Below are positions 7,338 through 14,820 of a DNA stretch of 22,459 bases, piece after piece; position 1 is the first letter of the stretch, and each line of letters starts with the position of its first letter. Location of the stretch: NCBI GenBank assembly GCA_964442335.1, contig CAYTZI010000015.1:1-22459 (forward strand), given 5' to 3'. The notes beneath the pieces were generated by a model. That model did no database searches. It was not told the DNA's origin and worked only from the letters and a program-made list of their open reading frames with translations. Origin of the DNA: JBFYTX01 sp964442335 (GTDB lineage Bacteria > Chloroflexota > Dehalococcoidia > Dehalococcoidales > RBG-16-60-22). Position numbers and translations under genes: made by a program.

Positions 7338-8546
7338 TCAGCGGCTTTGATGACTCAAGGGGCAGGCGGGATCGGATTCGAGGGGGTCTTCCGCGTGGGC
7401 AAAAGCCCGGCCGCGGCACCCGCCGCAGATGCTCTGGTAATTACATGCGCCGCAGGGACCTTTCAGAAGTCGGGGACGGTCGCGGAACTGCCGCAGCAGA
7501 GGCGAATTTGCCCATATATCGTCGAACGACTGCTGCCGCACGTTCCCCGCCGAGAGCGGAATGAAATTGCAGGGCCAGACCTCGCCGTCGAAGCGGATGT
7601 AGCTGAACCCGTTACCCGCTCCGCAGCCGGCAAGGGCTTTCTCCTGAATGGTCTTACCGAAGGCGACCCTCTTTTGTTCGACCAGCCATGCCCAGTACTG
7701 GGGAGCGCAGACCGGTATTAGCAGGGACTTTGTTTTTCTCTGCTTTTCCGCGATTGTCCTGATAAGCTGTAATTGCTCTGCCACATCCAGTTCAAGCGCC
7801 CCTCTGTCCCGGCGGGGCGGGACGGCCTGAAAGACCATGACGATGTCCGCCTTCACCGATTCGGCGAGGTCGATGACGCCGGGCAACTCGGTGAGGTTTT
7901 GCTTCATCGCGGTAAAGTTCACCTGGAGGCAGACGCCGGTCCCTGCGGCCGCCTTGATGCCGTCAAGAGCGCCCTGAAAGCAGCCGGGTTTACCGCGGAT
8001 TGATTCGTGGCATTCCGGGGCAGAGCCGTCCAGGCTGATGGAAAAGTTGACGACCCCCAATCTGGCCAGGTCTTTTGCCATTTCCGGCGTTAGCAGTGTG
8101 CCGTTGGTGCTGAAAACAATGCGGAAGCCCAGTTTCCCGGCGTATTCCACCAGCTCGAAGATGTCATTTCTGAGGAGGGGCTCTCCGCCGGTGATGACAA
8201 TCATGCGGATTTTATCGACCTTTGCTATCTGTTCCAGGAGGCGCTTGCCTTCGGCGGTGGATAGCTCCGCCCGGGCCGAATCCAGGGAGCTGGCGTAGCA
8301 GTGAATGCAGTCCAGATTGCAGCGGGTCGTAACTTCCCAGACAACATGATAAGGGTAGCCGGTGCAGCCGATGGCCACGGCGCCGGCGGCGGTATCGAGG
8401 ACTTTTTTCCCTTTGAGCATCCACCCCGGGAGTCCGGTCCAGCCGGTCAACCAGGCATGGTACGACACCGAAAAAGCCTGCTTGAGCAATAGAGAAGGCG
8501 GATTAAAGAGTGATTTTACCCGTTTTACGGGTCCGGGTTGAGCCAA
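7338..8546 (-). CDS. radical SAM/SPASM protein related to AhbC/AhbD/NirJ
   Basis: This 402-residue protein carries the radical SAM cluster motif CNLDCIHC (Cys76, 80, 83), preceded by HVVWEVTTR, and the SAM-binding ITGGEP (118-123). A SPASM domain near the C-terminus has CGACNYQSICGGCRGRA and a last Cys at 395, enough for two more [4Fe-4S] clusters. The WEVTTRCNLDC start and the CGGCRGRA end resemble the tetrapyrrole-modifying radical SAM enzymes AhbC/AhbD and NirJ, but SPASM peptide-modifying enzymes share much of this. The start is TTG 8546 with AGGAG six bases upstream; that site overlaps the stop of the UbiA gene, so translation is coupled. It is the sixth gene of the operon, after a cytochrome b and a prenyltransferase. 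The N-terminal ~65 residues are an extension without clear motif. The substrate is unknown. Confidence 0.85.
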   Translation of the reverse strand: MAQPGPVKRVKSLFNPPSLLLKQAFSVSYHAWLTGWTGLPGWMLKGKKVLDTAAGAVAIGCTGYPYHVVWEVTTRCNLDCIHCYASSLDSARAELSTAEGKRLLEQIAKVDKIRMIVITGGEPLLRNDIFELVEYAGKLGFRIVFSTNGTLLTPEMAKDLARLGVVNFSISLDGSAPECHESIRGKPGCFQGALDGIKAAAGTGVCLQVNFTAMKQNLTELPGVIDLAESVKADIVMVFQAVPPRRDRGALELDVAEQLQLIRTIAEKQRKTKSLLIPVCAPQYWAWLVEQKRVAFGKTIQEKALAGCGAGNGFSYIRFDGEVWPCNFIPLSAGNVRQQSFDDIWANSPLLRQFRDRPRLLKGPCGACNYQSICGGCRGRAFAHAEDPLESDPACPLSHQSR

Positions 8547-8555
8547 AATATACTC

Positions 8556-9491
8556 CTAAAAGAACAGGAAGATGCTGAGCAGCATGAACACGCGGGCGAC
8601 CAGCATGAAATAGGTGACGAAGGAAAAAGCCCTGATGCCTTTGGCGAAGTTCTCGGGCTCCCTCATATAAATAAAGCTGATTACAAGGGCGGCTATGGCC
8701 ATCAGTATAGTAGGGACAAGGTAGAGCGTCCCCAGGTTGAAATAGAAGCCCAGGTAGATGCTTACCGCCACAGAAAGGCATAGAAATATCATACCGAGGA
8801 CGGTCGCCGCCTGGGGAGACGTCCTCTTTATGAAAGCGGGGACCTGCGTGAGTTTAGCTCCCTTGACGTGCTGGATGGGGTGGAGGGGGGAATATATCAT
8901 GATGTGCCCCGCCTGCCAGGTCAATGAAAACGACCATAAAATCCAGGGCGCCCAGGAGGTCAGCAGCGTGTCCGGTGCGAAAGCGGTCCAGCCGCACAGC
9001 CAGAGCATGGCTTCGATAGGGGGGAGGACAAGATAGCCTACTCTGTCCCTCAGGTACCCCGAATAGAGGCAGCCCAGACCGATAGCTACCGCCGATACGG
9101 TAAAGCAGACCGGGTTGAAGAAGAACCAGACGATAGCCAGAGAGACGGCGAAAGACCCTGCCGCCAGTAGGAGACCCTGCTTCGCCGTCAGCCTTTTGCT
9201 GGGTATCGGGCGACCCGGCCAGCAGACCACGTCACGGCGTTTATCGGCGAAGTCGTTAAAAGCATGTATGCCGGCCAAAGCCAGCAAGGCCGCTATAAAG
9301 CCGACAAGGCATTTATCCCAAGCCGGGAAACCCCCGTAGGCGAGAGCGGCTGCTGCCGATACGCCCAGCGCGCCCATCGTGGAGAGGACAGGACGGGTTA
9401 TATCCAGAGCACCCGCAAGGCGCTCGCCGACGTTATAATTTTCCTTGACGATATTGCCTTGCCCCATCCATCGCTGCATCACGCTGGCCAT
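8556..9491 (-). CDS. UbiA-superfamily membrane prenyltransferase with an atypical second Asp motif
   Basis: This 311-residue polytopic membrane protein has about eight or nine hydrophobic helices. The first prenyl-diphosphate motif NDFADKRRD (79-87) is intact, and a GRPIPS segment follows (about 93-98), as in UbiA-type enzymes. In the second half, where most members have DxxxD or DYxxAG, this protein reads WQAGHIMIYSPLHPIQHVKGAKL, with no aspartate pair. A WQxxH pattern is also seen in heme O synthases (CyoE/CtaB). The family transfers isoprenoid chains onto aromatic or porphyrin acceptors inside the membrane; the acceptor here is not evident. ATG 9491 follows AAGGAAT and lies 3 bases after the cytochrome b stop. 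The next gene's ribosome-binding site overlaps this stop, so it is clearly part of the same transcript. Confidence 0.8.
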   Translation of the reverse strand: MASVMQRWMGQGNIVKENYNVGERLAGALDITRPVLSTMGALGVSAAAALAYGGFPAWDKCLVGFIAALLALAGIHAFNDFADKRRDVVCWPGRPIPSKRLTAKQGLLLAAGSFAVSLAIVWFFFNPVCFTVSAVAIGLGCLYSGYLRDRVGYLVLPPIEAMLWLCGWTAFAPDTLLTSWAPWILWSFSLTWQAGHIMIYSPLHPIQHVKGAKLTQVPAFIKRTSPQAATVLGMIFLCLSVAVSIYLGFYFNLGTLYLVPTILMAIAALVISFIYMREPENFAKGIRAFSFVTYFMLVARVFMLLSIFLFF

Positions 9492-9494
9492 TGT

Positions 9495-10604
9495 CTATTC
9501 CTTTTCACCCGTCAGCTGCTTGTATTCCCGGCCGAACCATTGCTTGTATTTCGATTTTAGCATTTTGCCGGTGAACATGACAGTATTCAGAGGGAACGCG
9601 GTGGTCTGAAGGTGGCCATAATACATATGAACGATGGCAATAAAGCCGACGGCCAGGACCGCTTCGTCGCGGTGGGCGGTGGCGACAACCCCGAACCACT
9701 GGCCTGCGAACCACTGACTGAAAAATACCGGGAACATCATGATGATGCCCGTGATAACCATCACCGGCATGCCCCAGAAAATCGCCCAGTAGTCTATCTT
9801 CTGACCGTACTGGAAATGGTCGTACTCCGGCTCGTGCTTATGCAGGCCGAATATCCACAGGAAGGTATGAATCATGTCTTTCAGGTCTTTCAGCCGGGGG
9901 AACATTGCTGATGGAGACCTGTGTTTGACGAAATACCCGTAGCCGATATAGCCCAGGTGATAAATGCCGTCCGCAATCATGACGAAGGCGGCGATATCGT
10001 GGACGAGGCGCAATACCTCGGGGCCACCGAAGACTCTCGTGAACCATGCAAATGTAGGCCAGTCCGGGAAGCCCCGCAGAAAGCCGGTCACCGCCAGGAC
10101 GATGAACGAGCCCATCAGGAGGTAGTGCTGGGCACGCTGATGGACATCGAAGCGTCTGATGTAGTTATCCTGGACGCGCGCTGCGGCATCGGCGGGAACG
10201 GGGGGCGCCTTATCGAGCTTGTCCAGCCAGGAAAACTCGTCGTCCCAGGCATTGACTTCGCCCCCCCGGGCGATGATGACGCGGCGGGTGACCTCCATGA
10301 TAATGATGAGGGTGGTGGGGATGAGGACGCCCGCGGTCAGCAGGAAGAAGAACCACCTGGTGATGGTCACCGATAGAGCCGTGACAGCGCTTTCACCTAC
10401 ATATGGGGCATATTGCGCGTAAGGATAGACTTCGAAAGGACCGCTGAGGGGGAAAATATCGAAAAGGACAAAGCCAAGGATGACGACCTCGGCCAGAAGA
10501 ACGGCGATGATAAGCGGAAAGTAATAACGCGGCGGGGCGCTCTTTTTTTTCGCCCCTATATTTTCCATCTTCGTGCTATCGAAGATGGTATTATGATTTA
10601 CCAT
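9495..10604 (-). CDS. cytochrome b561-type membrane subunit (FdnI/Ni-Fe-hydrogenase cytochrome b class)
   Basis: The protein is about 369 residues. An N-terminal part with two membrane helices (about 30-50 and 80-105) and a charged soluble loop is followed by a four-helix cytochrome b core. Conserved histidines lie in QHYLLMGSFIVLAVTG, LVHDIAAFVMIADGIYHLGY and AHRDEAVLAVGFIAIVHMYYGH, as expected for two b hemes. Such subunits exchange electrons between a molybdoenzyme and the quinone pool. Two starts are close: ATG 10604, which overlaps the upstream stop as ATGGTAA, and GTG 10610. ATG is chosen; a later ATG at 10568 is possible. The extra N-terminal helix pair makes it longer than FdnI (about 220). 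Its place after both an NrfD gene and a catalytic subunit is unusual, because one membrane anchor normally suffices. Confidence 0.82.
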   Translation of the reverse strand: MVNHNTIFDSTKMENIGAKKKSAPPRYYFPLIIAVLLAEVVILGFVLFDIFPLSGPFEVYPYAQYAPYVGESAVTALSVTITRWFFFLLTAGVLIPTTLIIIMEVTRRVIIARGGEVNAWDDEFSWLDKLDKAPPVPADAAARVQDNYIRRFDVHQRAQHYLLMGSFIVLAVTGFLRGFPDWPTFAWFTRVFGGPEVLRLVHDIAAFVMIADGIYHLGYIGYGYFVKHRSPSAMFPRLKDLKDMIHTFLWIFGLHKHEPEYDHFQYGQKIDYWAIFWGMPVMVITGIIMMFPVFFSQWFAGQWFGVVATAHRDEAVLAVGFIAIVHMYYGHLQTTAFPLNTVMFTGKMLKSKYKQWFGREYKQLTGEKE

Positions 10605-12796
10605 GCCCACGGCTTACCACCATGTTCCTTGGTGAAAATCCCGTTATACTTCGGGTCGTCCAGCTCCTCGGGTTTACACTTATAGACCTTGCATATCAGA
10701 CAGGTCAGGTCCGGCGAGCCGTACATGGGGTCCTGGTGGTTATTATCTGTCAGTACGTTGGGATTGGAGATAAAGACGCCGCGGAAACCCTGGGCCGGCG
10801 CTTCCGGATAGAACCAGTTGGCGGTGGCGGCGACCACTCTGGGGTCGATGCCCGGGAACAGCCTGGCTTTCTGGATAATCCTGCCCCGCGGCGATTCTAT
10901 CCAGACGAAATCGCCGTCTTCTATCCCCAGCTTTTTAGCCGTTTCCGGGTTTATCTGCGTGGTGGGGTATTCCATAAAAGTACGCAGCCAGGGGATATTC
11001 CGGTACTGCGCCAGGAAATAGAACGGCGAGCGAAATCCGGTGGTCAGCACCAGCGGGTACTCCTTAGCCAGCTCCGGGGTGGAATAAGGACTCTCGCCAG
11101 GCTCCTCGAAATACGGCAGGGGGTCGTAGCCCAGATTTTCCAGCACGGTGGAGTAAAGCTCGAGCTTGCCGGTGGGGGTGGGGAAACCGCCTCCCTTGCG
11201 CCAGTAATCGGTCTTGTATTTGTAGTAGACCTGGTCGGGACCGAAGCAGCCGGAAACAACCTTGTCACTGAACTGCTTCCAGGTAAGCGGCGCTTTCCTG
11301 AGCTCGTGGTCCAGCAGGGTCTCGACGTCTTTAAACCAGTACTGCGGGATCACGCGTCGCCCTATCTCGTTGAAAATCCAGGCGTCGGACTGCGCTTCGC
11401 CGGGAGGGTCGACGCATTTGTTGTGGGCTTCAATCATGAAGCGCGGGTGCATATCGTAAATATCGTCGATTTCCAGCCAGTGCGCGGCGGGCAGGACGAT
11501 ATCCGACATTTCCGCCATCGGACCCCAGAACTGGTCGAGTTGCACCAGGAAATCCACCTTTTTCAGGGCCTCGACGACCTCGTTCGTGTTGGCCATGTGG
11601 ACGATCTGCTGGCCGCCCACGCTTATCCAGACTCGGACGGGTTTTTCACCTCTATTGAGGTCCCGCACGATAGTGTCGGGGTTGCAGGTACGCGCGGCCC
11701 CCATCTTGAACTTGTCGCCGCCCACGATGTGCGACTTCATTTCGTCGGTAAGGGGGATTTCGTTAAAGACGTCCTCAATCAGACCGGTCTCCGGCAGCAC
11801 CCAGCTTACCATCCCGCCGGGCCGCTCGATGTTGCCGCAAATAGCCATCAGGTTGATGATAGCCCTTAAAGTCTGGCCGCAGTTAGCCTGCCTTTCGAGT
11901 GAGCTGCCTATCTGGATAACGCCGGGAGTATCTATGGCGTAAAGCCGGGCGGCCTGGATTATCTTTTCCTTCGGCACCCAGGTAATCTCGGATACTTTCT
12001 CCACCGGGTACTCTGCCGCCCGCGTTTTCAGCTCCTCGAAGCCGTAGGTCCAGTTCTCGACGAACTCTTTATCCCAGAGGCCTTCCTGCATAATGACATT
12101 GATCATGCCCAGGGCGAGAGCGGCGTCCGTGCCGGGGCGGGGCTGCAGCCAGAGCGTGGCCCGCGAGGTATAGGCGGTAGCCCGGGGGTCGACAATTATC
12201 AGGTTCTTGCAGTAGTCCAGCGATTTTATGTACCAGTAGCACATCTCGGAGTCGGCGCTGCTGATTTCGAGCTGCTTTGCCCAGGAAATCTGCGTTTTCG
12301 GGAAGACCCCGCCCCAACCGTGGTAATCACAGTAAAGGCGGCCGTAGCCGGTTATCAGGCCGTACAGGCCGATGCGCGGGCTGTGACAGATATAGCCCGG
12401 GGTGATGACGTTGGCGGAGCTCATGGAGCGGGAGAAGCGATGTGTATAGCGGTTATAGCCGCGGCCGGTGCCCTGCGAAGTGGCCACGGTATGGGGGCCG
12501 TATTTTTCGGAGGCTTCTTTAATTTTTGCGGCAATCGTATCCAGCGCCTCGTCCCAGCTTATCTGTTTCCACTTGCCTTCGCCCTTTTCTCCCGCCCTTT
12601 TGTAGGGATGCTTTATGCGGTAGGGATTATCGATATGCTGGATGCTGGAAAGGCCCTTGGCGCACATCGTGCCGCGGGTGGTGGAGTCCGGGTTCCCTTC
12701 GATATGGGTTATTACGCCGTCGGTCACCTCGACCAGCACGCCGCAGCCCCCGTGACAGCTCTTGCATGTCGTTTTTATGATTTTCTTTTCAGTCAT
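10598..12796 (-). CDS. molybdopterin oxidoreductase catalytic subunit, acetylene-hydratase-like clade but CHSP active site
   Basis: The 732-residue protein is a bis-MGD enzyme of the DMSO reductase superfamily. An N-terminal [4Fe-4S] site (Cys11, 14, 18, 45: CKSCHGGC...MCAKG) is followed by the Mo/W ligand Cys137 in YICHSPRIG. It is a Cys codon, not TGA, so no selenocysteine. The C-terminal MopB_CT domain starts about residue 600. Long stretches (TDAALALGMINVI, KEFVENW.YGFEELK, GKLELYS.V.E.LGYDPLPY) closely match what I remember of Pelobacter acetylene hydratase (about 730 residues). That enzyme has Asp13 between its second and third cluster Cys, and Cys141-Ile142; this one has His15 and Cys137-His138, so a redox rather than hydratase role is more likely. 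There is no Tat signal, which implies the cytoplasmic side. ATG 12796 follows GGAG. It is the catalytic member of the operon; the substrate is unknown. Confidence 0.9.
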   Translation of the reverse strand: MTEKKIIKTTCKSCHGGCGVLVEVTDGVITHIEGNPDSTTRGTMCAKGLSSIQHIDNPYRIKHPYKRAGEKGEGKWKQISWDEALDTIAAKIKEASEKYGPHTVATSQGTGRGYNRYTHRFSRSMSSANVITPGYICHSPRIGLYGLITGYGRLYCDYHGWGGVFPKTQISWAKQLEISSADSEMCYWYIKSLDYCKNLIIVDPRATAYTSRATLWLQPRPGTDAALALGMINVIMQEGLWDKEFVENWTYGFEELKTRAAEYPVEKVSEITWVPKEKIIQAARLYAIDTPGVIQIGSSLERQANCGQTLRAIINLMAICGNIERPGGMVSWVLPETGLIEDVFNEIPLTDEMKSHIVGGDKFKMGAARTCNPDTIVRDLNRGEKPVRVWISVGGQQIVHMANTNEVVEALKKVDFLVQLDQFWGPMAEMSDIVLPAAHWLEIDDIYDMHPRFMIEAHNKCVDPPGEAQSDAWIFNEIGRRVIPQYWFKDVETLLDHELRKAPLTWKQFSDKVVSGCFGPDQVYYKYKTDYWRKGGGFPTPTGKLELYSTVLENLGYDPLPYFEEPGESPYSTPELAKEYPLVLTTGFRSPFYFLAQYRNIPWLRTFMEYPTTQINPETAKKLGIEDGDFVWIESPRGRIIQKARLFPGIDPRVVAATANWFYPEAPAQGFRGVFISNPNVLTDNNHQDPMYGSPDLTCLICKVYKCKPEELDDPKYNGIFTKEHGGKPWAW

Positions 12797-12829
12797 CTCT
12801 TGCTCCAGGTTAAATGATACAAATTCCGC

Positions 12830-13777
12830 TTAATACGCGGCGAATCTCGGCAGTAAAGGCCGGTAAATCCCCTCTTTCAACAGGCAGTACTTTAAGGCGA
12901 AAGCCCCGATGGTATGGGAAGTTACGGCTGTAATCAGGAGGACGGTAGAAACTTCTCCGCCGCTGAAAAGGCTGACGATTGAAACCACCGCCGGAACAGC
13001 CAGGCCAAGGACAATCGTGCCGCCCCAGAACATGAAGGAGGCCGGTCCTCTGATGAGCTCCCTGATGGAAATCTTGGCGACCGATGAAGAGTATCCGGCG
13101 CTCATCAAATAGGTAACTATCAACAACATGTTTATCATCAGCAGGTAGCGGCTGCCGGTCTCAGCCCATGCCACGCTGGCATCGCCGCCGGCAAGGCCGA
13201 CCGCCATGACCAGGCCGAAGCCGTCCGCGACCCCCGCCAGCATGATAACGGCAGGCAGCAGGCCCTGGTTCCAGAAGGGAATCCCTTTAACGAAGTTCAT
13301 GATGAAACCGCCGTAGATGCCTACTCCTATGGCAAAGATGCCGGCCAGCACGCCGAAGAAATAGTAAAACGGGTCGGCGATGGAATGCCCCATCAGGTTA
13401 GCGAGGTCGGGCTGGCCGAACACGATCTGGATAAAGGCGAAAGTACCGAAAAAGACGGAGAAAAGGATGCCACGGGCAAACCAGGAGGTCTTCCAGGCAT
13501 TGGAAAAGGGCGGCATCGTCCGGTAGAACCGCCAGGGCTTACCGAAGTAGGCTATATGGAGCGGCAGTTTCAGGAACATTATTATCAGCCAGCCCACGAG
13601 CAGTCCCCACCAGCTGTTGATGAAGAGAGATACGAGGTACAGTCCCGAGCCCAGACTCGTGAAGGTCTCGGCAATCCATATCATGATGCCGCGCCTCTCT
13701 ATCCACTCTCTCTGGTGCATCGGTTTGACCATCCACTCGTGGGTGTTCATCCATTGACGTGTCGCCATCGAGGACAT
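12830..13777 (-). CDS. nrfD: NrfD/PsrC-type membrane anchor subunit
   Basis: The 315-residue polytopic protein has about eight or nine hydrophobic helices. After a charged 25-residue N-terminus come WIAETFTSLGSGLYLVSLF, GWLIIMFLKLPLHIAYFGKPWRFYRTM, and ADPFYYFFGVLAGIFAIGVGIYGG. The GKPxRFYR segment is typical of NrfD/PsrC/PhsC subunits. These bind quinol or quinone and connect it to the Fe-S subunit of a complex iron-sulfur molybdoenzyme; they carry no heme. ATG 13777 follows AAGGAGAG, with 12 bases to the Fe-S subunit stop; the catalytic subunit starts 33 bases later. Having an NrfD protein and a cytochrome b in one operon is odd. The gene symbol names the family only. Confidence 0.88.
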   Translation of the reverse strand: MSSMATRQWMNTHEWMVKPMHQREWIERRGIMIWIAETFTSLGSGLYLVSLFINSWWGLLVGWLIIMFLKLPLHIAYFGKPWRFYRTMPPFSNAWKTSWFARGILFSVFFGTFAFIQIVFGQPDLANLMGHSIADPFYYFFGVLAGIFAIGVGIYGGFIMNFVKGIPFWNQGLLPAVIMLAGVADGFGLVMAVGLAGGDASVAWAETGSRYLLMINMLLIVTYLMSAGYSSSVAKISIRELIRGPASFMFWGGTIVLGLAVPAVVSIVSLFSGGEVSTVLLITAVTSHTIGAFALKYCLLKEGIYRPLLPRFAAY

Positions 13778-13789
13778 TGTTGACTCTCC

Positions 13790-14551
13790 TTACTCTTTCC
13801 CGAAAATTTGTTTAGCTTTCGCTTCCATCGTGCTGAGGTGCTGCATGTGGGAGGCGGTCTGCTCCTCCCGCGGGGCGATATTGGACGGCGCGTTGCCTAA
13901 TTTGCCATCGATGTAATATATCGCGGGGTCCGTGCCGTACTCAGGGTGAAGCTGGAACGCATTTTTTTCTCTAATCAAAATAGAAATTTCGCTGTTCGGG
14001 TCGTCGAGGTCGCCGAAGGTCAAGGCCCTGGCCTGGCAGGTGTTGACGCAGGCCGGCGTCGCCTCGCGGTCTTTGCCCGGGACGAGTCCTTTGGCCAGTC
14101 CGGCGTCGATTCTCTCCATGCAGAAATCGCACTTCTCGGTCGTCCCGGAAACGTGGGGGTAGAGCTTGCGGCCGGCCTTCTCAAAGCGCGTCCTTTCGTG
14201 ACCGGGGAAGTAGCCGGGGTCTTTATCCCGTGAGAAGAAGGTGCGGTTCTGGTAAGGGCAAGCGATGACGCAGTAGCGGCAGCCGACGCAGATAGTGTTA
14301 TCGACGTAGACGATGCCGTCCGGCCGTTTCTTGGTGGCTTCGGCGGGGCATACATCGACGCAGGGGGCATCTTTACACTGGTTGCAGCGGACGGGGATTG
14401 TCGATAGCTCCTGACCGGGCACGTCGGTCTCCCAGGCGATAAGGCGGGGCCAGTTGACGCCCAGGGGCAGGAAATGCTCGATACGGCAGGCGGCGATGCA
14501 GGCGTGGCACCGGGTACATTTTGCCAGGTTAATTACCATGCCCCATCTCAT
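13790..14551 (-). CDS. four-cluster Fe-S electron-transfer subunit (DmsB/PsrB/NrfC type)
   Basis: The 253-residue protein has sixteen Cys in the classic arrangement for four [4Fe-4S] clusters: CTRCHACIAAC (12-22), CNQCKDAPCVDVC (56-68), CVGCRYCVIAC (88-98) and CDFC plus CVNTC (141-172). Such subunits carry electrons between the molybdopterin subunit and the membrane anchor. There is no Tat or Sec signal, so it is cytoplasmic, in agreement with the catalytic subunit. ATG 14551 is preceded by GAGGAGG; Met5 is a weaker alternative. It is the first gene of the operon, 12 bases before the NrfD gene. The last ~50 residues form a charged tail (APREEQTASHMQHLSTMEAKAKQ region) without Cys. It may contact a partner, but its function is not evident. 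Confidence 0.92.
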   Translation of the reverse strand: MRWGMVINLAKCTRCHACIAACRIEHFLPLGVNWPRLIAWETDVPGQELSTIPVRCNQCKDAPCVDVCPAEATKKRPDGIVYVDNTICVGCRYCVIACPYQNRTFFSRDKDPGYFPGHERTRFEKAGRKLYPHVSGTTEKCDFCMERIDAGLAKGLVPGKDREATPACVNTCQARALTFGDLDDPNSEISILIREKNAFQLHPEYGTDPAIYYIDGKLGNAPSNIAPREEQTASHMQHLSTMEAKAKQIFGKE

Positions 14552-14682
14552 TAGCGGTCCTCCTCTTTGTGTCTATTGTTTGTATTATTTGAACGTTGTG
14601 ACCAGGGAGCACAAATAAAAAACATTTTAACTATAAATTAGCAGAAACGAGAAAAAAAGTCAAATATTAACTGCGCATATCG

Positions 14683-14710
14683 ATAATAATGATGTGCAAA
14701 AATTTGTCAA
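14683..14710 (-). promoter_or_regulatory. promoter candidate for the molybdoenzyme operon
   Basis: On the minus strand, TTGACA (14710-14705) is followed after 16 bases by TATTAT (14688-14683), six and five consensus matches. It predicts a leader of about 125 bases before ATG 14551. A second, weaker TTGACT (14663-14658) lies inside this leader. The 269-base gap (14552-14820) is otherwise AT-rich, with no gene. Confidence 0.45.
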
Positions 14711-14820
14711 GATGAAAATATCTGGCTGTTTATTTCCGCATATGCTTTAAGCAAAAAGGCTTGAGAACATGGTAATAATACGCAATGCGAAATTAAGGAA
14801 CGTAGTCGCCGTACCTGTTT

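Noticed and set aside
10622..11869. A 415-codon plus-strand frame opposite the molybdopterin subunit
   Set aside because: Same shadow effect; the minus-strand gene is unmistakable.
12380..12400. Possible selenocysteine at the Mo/W ligand
   Set aside because: The codon for residue 137 encodes Cys; no in-frame TGA occurs.
10598..12796. Acetylene hydratase function for the molybdopterin subunit
   Set aside because: The residues specific for hydration (Asp13, Ile142) are His here, and the operon is that of an electron-transfer complex.
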